A DNA stretch of 35,718 nt from UBA1737 sp964541525 (GTDB lineage Bacteria; Bacillota_I; Bacilli_A; ML615J-28; CAG-313). This document shows positions 31,982-35,718 of the stretch, in pieces. The translations under genes and the position numbers were made by a program. The stretch is from positions 1-35,718 of the forward strand of contig CAZIQF010000018.1 of the NCBI GenBank assembly GCA_964541525.1. Direction: 5' to 3'. The notes beneath the pieces were generated by a model, which saw only the letters and a program-made list of their open reading frames with translations, had not been told where the DNA came from and did no database searches. Position 1 is the first letter of the stretch, and each line of letters starts with the position of its first letter.

Positions 31982-32010
31982 TTGACTATTATCTTGTTTT
32001 ATATTATAAT
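31982..32010 (+). promoter_or_regulatory. Promoter of the pcp gene
   Basis: TTGACT (31982-31987), a 17-bp spacer and TATAAT (32005-32010). Between the kinase stop (31798) and this promoter I see no gene. Confidence 0.8.
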
Positions 32011-32065
32011 TTAAAATAATTATAAATTACAGATAGATATTTAATCTTGAAAGGAAGAATCGAAT

Positions 32066-32593
32066 ATGAAAGTATTAGTTACTGCATTTAAACCATTTAA
32101 TAATCAATCCATAAATTATGCTGGTGAAGTTTTAAAATATATTGAAAATGTAGATAAATTAATTATTGATGTGGTTTATGATGAATGTTATTTGGAAATT
32201 AAAAGAAAAGGAAGATTAGAAGAATATCAACTAATTGTTGCGTTAGGTGAAGCAAGAATGAGAAATGAACTTACTTTAGAAGTAAGAGCTAAAAATATAT
32301 CTTCATGTAGTTTAAAAGATAATCATGGTATCTTAAAAGAAAATGAAGTAATCAATTCTTCGCTTCCTAATTTTTTAGAAACGAAAGTTCCAATTGAACG
32401 CTGTAAGGGAATGATTAAATATTCATATGATGCAGGAAAGTTTGTGTGCAATAATTTATACTTTCATTTGTTAGAACATCATGCGGATAATGCAATATTT
32501 ATTCACATTCCAAATTGTCATGATTGTGAAGAAGAATATCAAAAATATGCAAAGCAGATCAATCAAATAATTAATCAAATAATAATATCGTAG
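32066..32593 (+). CDS. pcp: Pyroglutamyl peptidase (C15 family)
   Basis: A 175-residue cytoplasmic cysteine peptidase that removes N-terminal pyroglutamate from peptides. The catalytic triad seems intact: E72 in LTLEVRAKN, C128 in YDAGKFVCNNLYF and H147 in IFIHIPN. The N-terminus MKVLVTAFKPFNN matches the usual VLVTGFxPF. The protein is shorter than the typical 200-215 residues; the middle region (about 20-50) and the C-terminus are reduced. The start follows AAAGGAAG. It probably serves peptide use in a fermentative gut organism. Confidence 0.85.
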   Translation: MKVLVTAFKPFNNQSINYAGEVLKYIENVDKLIIDVVYDECYLEIKRKGRLEEYQLIVALGEARMRNELTLEVRAKNISSCSLKDNHGILKENEVINSSLPNFLETKVPIERCKGMIKYSYDAGKFVCNNLYFHLLEHHADNAIFIHIPNCHDCEEEYQKYAKQINQIINQIIIS

Positions 32594-32797
32594 AAAGATA
32601 TTAAATGATGATATATATGTATAAATAATGTTTTTAATGTAATATTGAATATAACATAAAGCGAATTCAGTTTTATTAGATTGTTATGAAGATGTTTTTA
32701 TAAGTTTATAATTCCAAAATATTTTGTCTAATTTTCGTTTTTTGAATTGTTTTATATATGTAGATGTTTGATATGGTTTTTATGAAAGGGTGATTTT

Positions 32798-34243
32798 GTG
32801 AAAAAATTTATAAGTTTGTTGATAATGATTGTTTTAATGACTTTTGTTATTTTTCCTGTTCAAGCTAATTCGGCACAAAAAGATTGGTATGGTGTTGATT
32901 CAATGGGAACAATTGTAATTGGTGAAGATTGTCCAATTGAAGTAAAAAAAGAAGTATTAACATTTGATATTTCTGAATTTCCAAGCAACTATTACTTGGA
33001 AAAAGAAGACTATTTAGCATATAGTGGTAAAGTAACGGCTGAATATACATTTTATAATCCTACTGATTTAACTATTACTGCAACCTTAGCTTTTCCATTT
33101 GGTAATCGGCCAGATTATTATTTAAGTTTTGATGATGGTAGTGATGATTATGATATATCTAAATATGATATTACAATCAACGGCAAAGCAGTGGAAAGAA
33201 CGATTCGTTATACTTGGAATAATCAAAATCAATTCAATATTAGCACTGATTTACCTAAAATCAGTGATGAATATCTTGAAACTGACTTATATAAACCGTC
33301 AACAATTGTTACAAAATATAGCTATGATATTAATAACTTATCATATAATGGTCAAGTTCTTGGCTCATTTAATGCAGCGTTTGATTGGGATGGTGGTGAA
33401 GGCCAGTCAATTATCTGGTTTCCATCTCAAAGTGGTGTTCATCTTCAAGATGATGGTGATTATCGACTAAGCAAATGGGCAAGAAATGGGGATAGCTTTG
33501 AAGTATATGTTATAGGGACACCATTATCTACGCCATTGGTATGGAAATGTTATAAAGATGGTGGTGTAGAAGATCGAGAAGAGATAAGCGGTAGTGTATC
33601 ATTGAAAACAACAGAAACAATGATTTTAGAGGACTTATTTTGTAAAAGTTGGAGTGAAGAAACAGGTGTACTAAAAGTAGATTGGTATAATGCTTCTTTA
33701 AATCGTCTGGTTGAAGCAACAGATTCAAATTATCATTATATTACTACATATTCATCGCCCGTTTTATCACGAAACAATTTAATGCGTTGGTATCAATATG
33801 AGATTACAATTGAACCTAAAACGATGATTACTAATACGGTAACCGCTCCCCTTTATCCAGATATTAGTGCTCGTTATCAACCACCTGTTTATCAATACAC
33901 CTATTTATTATCTCCTGCAAGTACTTGGAGTGATTTTAAAAATCTTGAAATTGTAATTAACACCCCATTTTATATAATTGAAAGTAGTCTTGAAGGATTT
34001 ACCAAAACCGAAAAAGGGTATGAAATGTCATTTGAAAAACTACCTGAAGCAGAATTAATCTTTACATTATGTTCTGATGAGCATCCAATAAAAGAGAAAA
34101 CACCTTATTTTAACAATGTTATATTGTGGATTGTAATTATCATTATTAGTTTTATTGCAGTTGTCGTAGGAATATGTGTCCTAATTGGCATTATAGTAGT
34201 AACTATTTTAATTGTTAAAAAAGTCAAAAAGAATAAAAAATAA
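32798..34243 (+). CDS. Exported protein with C-terminal membrane anchor
   Basis: A 481-residue protein starting at GTG 32798 behind AAAGGG. A signal peptide occupies about residues 1-24 (FPVQA/N). The large ectodomain is beta-rich, with EYTFYNPTDLTITATLAFPF, a segment typical of DUF4424-like or extracellular domains, and many Tyr and Trp residues. A hydrophobic helix (about 447-475) and a KKVKKNKK tail anchor it in the membrane, so most of it faces outward. No catalytic motif is visible. It is transcribed alone; the following terminator at 34417 is far away. Confidence 0.8.
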   Translation: MKKFISLLIMIVLMTFVIFPVQANSAQKDWYGVDSMGTIVIGEDCPIEVKKEVLTFDISEFPSNYYLEKEDYLAYSGKVTAEYTFYNPTDLTITATLAFPFGNRPDYYLSFDDGSDDYDISKYDITINGKAVERTIRYTWNNQNQFNISTDLPKISDEYLETDLYKPSTIVTKYSYDINNLSYNGQVLGSFNAAFDWDGGEGQSIIWFPSQSGVHLQDDGDYRLSKWARNGDSFEVYVIGTPLSTPLVWKCYKDGGVEDREEISGSVSLKTTETMILEDLFCKSWSEETGVLKVDWYNASLNRLVEATDSNYHYITTYSSPVLSRNNLMRWYQYEITIEPKTMITNTVTAPLYPDISARYQPPVYQYTYLLSPASTWSDFKNLEIVINTPFYIIESSLEGFTKTEKGYEMSFEKLPEAELIFTLCSDEHPIKEKTPYFNNVILWIVIIIISFIAVVVGICVLIGIIVVTILIVKKVKKNKK

Positions 34244-34416
34244 CAAAGTAATAAAAATATTAGGGTTGAATTTTAATGCCTGTTGGTATCTCTTTTTAAT
34301 ATTGTTGGTTTAAATTAAATGTATCTTTACTTAAAATTTTTAAAATAAATAAATATATATATACTCCAGTAATTATCATTTTGTTATTGAATAGTTTATA
34401 ATTGAGTTATATAATT

Positions 34417-34457
34417 GATTTACAATACCTTGTAATTAGGGTTGTAAATCTTTTTTT
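34417..34457 (+). terminator. Terminator before the bile salt hydrolase gene
   Basis: GATTTACAA (34417-34425) pairs perfectly with TTGTAAATC (34442-34450), followed by seven T. A promoter-like TTGAAT-17-TATAAT pair (34387-34415) lies directly before it, with a predicted start inside the 5' arm, so the hairpin more likely ends readthrough from upstream. Confidence 0.8.
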
Positions 34458-34529
34458 GTTTTATCTTTTGTATTTATGGAAATAATATAATATATTATAT
34501 TATTATTAGATTTATTAGGAGGTTATATT

Positions 34530-35507
34530 ATGTGTACTGCTGCTACTTATAAAACTAAGGATTTTTACTTTGGTCGAACTTTAGATTACGAATATTCATA
34601 TTTAGAACAAATTACGATTGCACCACGCAATTATGTTTTTCATTTTCGAAACTATGGTGATATTGTAAATCATTTTGCAGTAATTGGAATGGCTTATGTT
34701 GTAGATAATTTTCCATTGTATTATGATGCAATAAATGAAAAAGGTTTATGTATGGCTGGACTTAATTTTGTTGGTAATGCGAAATATAGTCATGAATTAA
34801 ACAAAGAAAAAGATAATATTGCTCAATTTGAATTTATTCCTTGGATTTTGAGTCAATGTGCTTCAGTTAGTGAAGCTCGAAAAAAGATTGAAAGAATGAA
34901 TTTATTGGATACTCCATTTAATGAAATGTTACCAGTTGCCCAGTTGCATTGGATTATTGCTGATGCTAATCAATCTATTACAATTGAAGTTGTTGCTGAA
35001 GGGATTAAAGTCTATGATAATCCAGTTGGGGTATTAACGAATAATCCTCCATTTGAAAAGCAAATGTTCAATTTGAATAATTATCAATATTTAAGTTCAA
35101 AGAATCCTAAAAATACTTTTTCTAATCAATTAGATTTAAAAGCATATAGTAGAGGTATGGGTGGGATTGGTTTACCAGGAGATTTATCTTCACAATCAAG
35201 ATTTGTTCGAGTTGCTTTTGTCAAAATGAATTCAATTTCTAAAGATAGTGAAGAAGAAAGTGTTAGTCAATTTTTCCATATTTTAAATGCTGTAGATCAG
35301 CAAAGAGGTTGCTGTGAGGTAGCTGATGGCAAATATGAAATTACGATTTATACATCATGTTGTAATGCCTCTAAGGGAATATATTATTATACCACTTATA
35401 ATCATCATCAAATTACGGCAGTGGATATGCATAAAGAGAATTTTGATGGTAATCATTTAATTTGTTATCCGATGCTAGTCAATGAAGATTTTAACTATCA
35501 AAATTAA
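34530..35507 (+). CDS. Choloylglycine (bile salt) hydrolase
   Basis: A 325-residue Ntn hydrolase that cleaves the amide bond of glycine- or taurine-conjugated bile acids. After loss of Met1 the nucleophile is Cys2 (MCTAATY). Other family residues are present: R16 and D19 in FGRTLDYEY, N79 in AGLNF, N171 in VLTNNPPF and R224 in SSQSRFVRVAF, preceded by GLPGDLSS. The length is that of known enzymes. The start follows AGGAGG. It is monocistronic. Presence of the gene points to life in the vertebrate gut. Discrimination from penicillin V acylase rests on overall similarity, so the substrate should be taken as probable. Confidence 0.88.
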   Translation: MCTAATYKTKDFYFGRTLDYEYSYLEQITIAPRNYVFHFRNYGDIVNHFAVIGMAYVVDNFPLYYDAINEKGLCMAGLNFVGNAKYSHELNKEKDNIAQFEFIPWILSQCASVSEARKKIERMNLLDTPFNEMLPVAQLHWIIADANQSITIEVVAEGIKVYDNPVGVLTNNPPFEKQMFNLNNYQYLSSKNPKNTFSNQLDLKAYSRGMGGIGLPGDLSSQSRFVRVAFVKMNSISKDSEEESVSQFFHILNAVDQQRGCCEVADGKYEITIYTSCCNASKGIYYYTTYNHHQITAVDMHKENFDGNHLICYPMLVNEDFNYQN

Positions 35508-35718
35508 TTTTGAATTTTTACTTGTTCTATAATAATGATTCTTAAATGGATATATATAGTTTAATCATTGAAAATTGAATGGATTTAGTGTATAATAGGC
35601 CTACGAATTAAAATTAAATAATATTGATGAAATAACCCAAAATGTTAGTTAATTCAAAATATCAATAAGCCTACTATAAATAAGTCAAGTAAATTAATAA
35701 AATAATTTATTCGATAGG
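35508..35718 (+). promoter_or_regulatory. Promoter and leader of a gene beyond the window
   Basis: TTGAAA (35568-35573), 17 bp and TATAAT (35591-35596) read out of the window. The region after it has aggcctac and agcctact and a possible long stem ATATTGAT/ATCAATA, but no start codon before the edge. Confidence 0.55.

Overview
The window is very AT-rich (by eye about 70-75% A+T) with strong AGGAGG-type ribosome sites, TTGACA/TATAAT promoters with 17-bp spacers, UGA used as a stop, and U-tailed hairpin terminators. Lipobox lipoproteins, BspA-like leucine-rich-repeat surface proteins and a conjugated bile acid hydrolase suggest a gut-associated low-GC Gram-positive, probably an uncultured Bacilli, Erysipelotrichia or RF39-like lineage. 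That placement is inference from gene content; there is no rRNA or other phylogenetic marker here.

Layout. 1-2230: an ISL3-like insertion sequence whose transposase has an in-frame stop before the catalytic Glu, flanked by AT-rich repeats and hairpins. 2231-6710: a RhuM fragment, a frameshifted RhuM/PLD-like gene, a broken MerR regulator and an AlbA_2/Schlafen ATPase-type regulator. 6740-10500: a module bounded by two related palindromes, with a putative small structured RNA, an HTH/Zn-ribbon/membrane protein and a large repeat lipoprotein. 10545-14267: an HTH-RhuM pair, another HTH regulator and a Fic toxin-antitoxin pair. 14550-18278 and 22850-27144: two paralogous surface loci, each made of a leader hairpin, a 31-codon ORF, a small lipoprotein and a giant secreted LRR protein (one also carries a metzincin protease motif). 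18437-21700: several more HTH regulators. 27160-30237: an RHS C-terminal toxin remnant with a membrane immunity candidate, enclosed by 340-bp direct repeats. 30487-35718: a second copy of a 354-bp repeat, then more ordinary genes: an APH-fold kinase, pyroglutamyl peptidase, an anchored exported protein and bile salt hydrolase.

The most notable pattern is a 73-nt element of invariant length present five times (3279, 6399, 11766, 14274, 22572). Each copy follows the stop codon of a toxin-antitoxin-like gene (RhuM x3, AlbA_2 ATPase, Fic) and precedes a terminator. The ends form a closing stem and an inner stem is kept by G-U wobbles, so it looks like a 3'UTR RNA or a recombination site. Each copy is followed by repeats resembling antisense tRNA T-arms. 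The DNA after the Fic copy and after the third RhuM copy is nearly identical although the genes before them differ, which suggests cassette-like shuffling with the element near the breakpoint. Much of the window is therefore a defence/TA and surface-protein accessory island shaped by duplication, gene conversion and decay.
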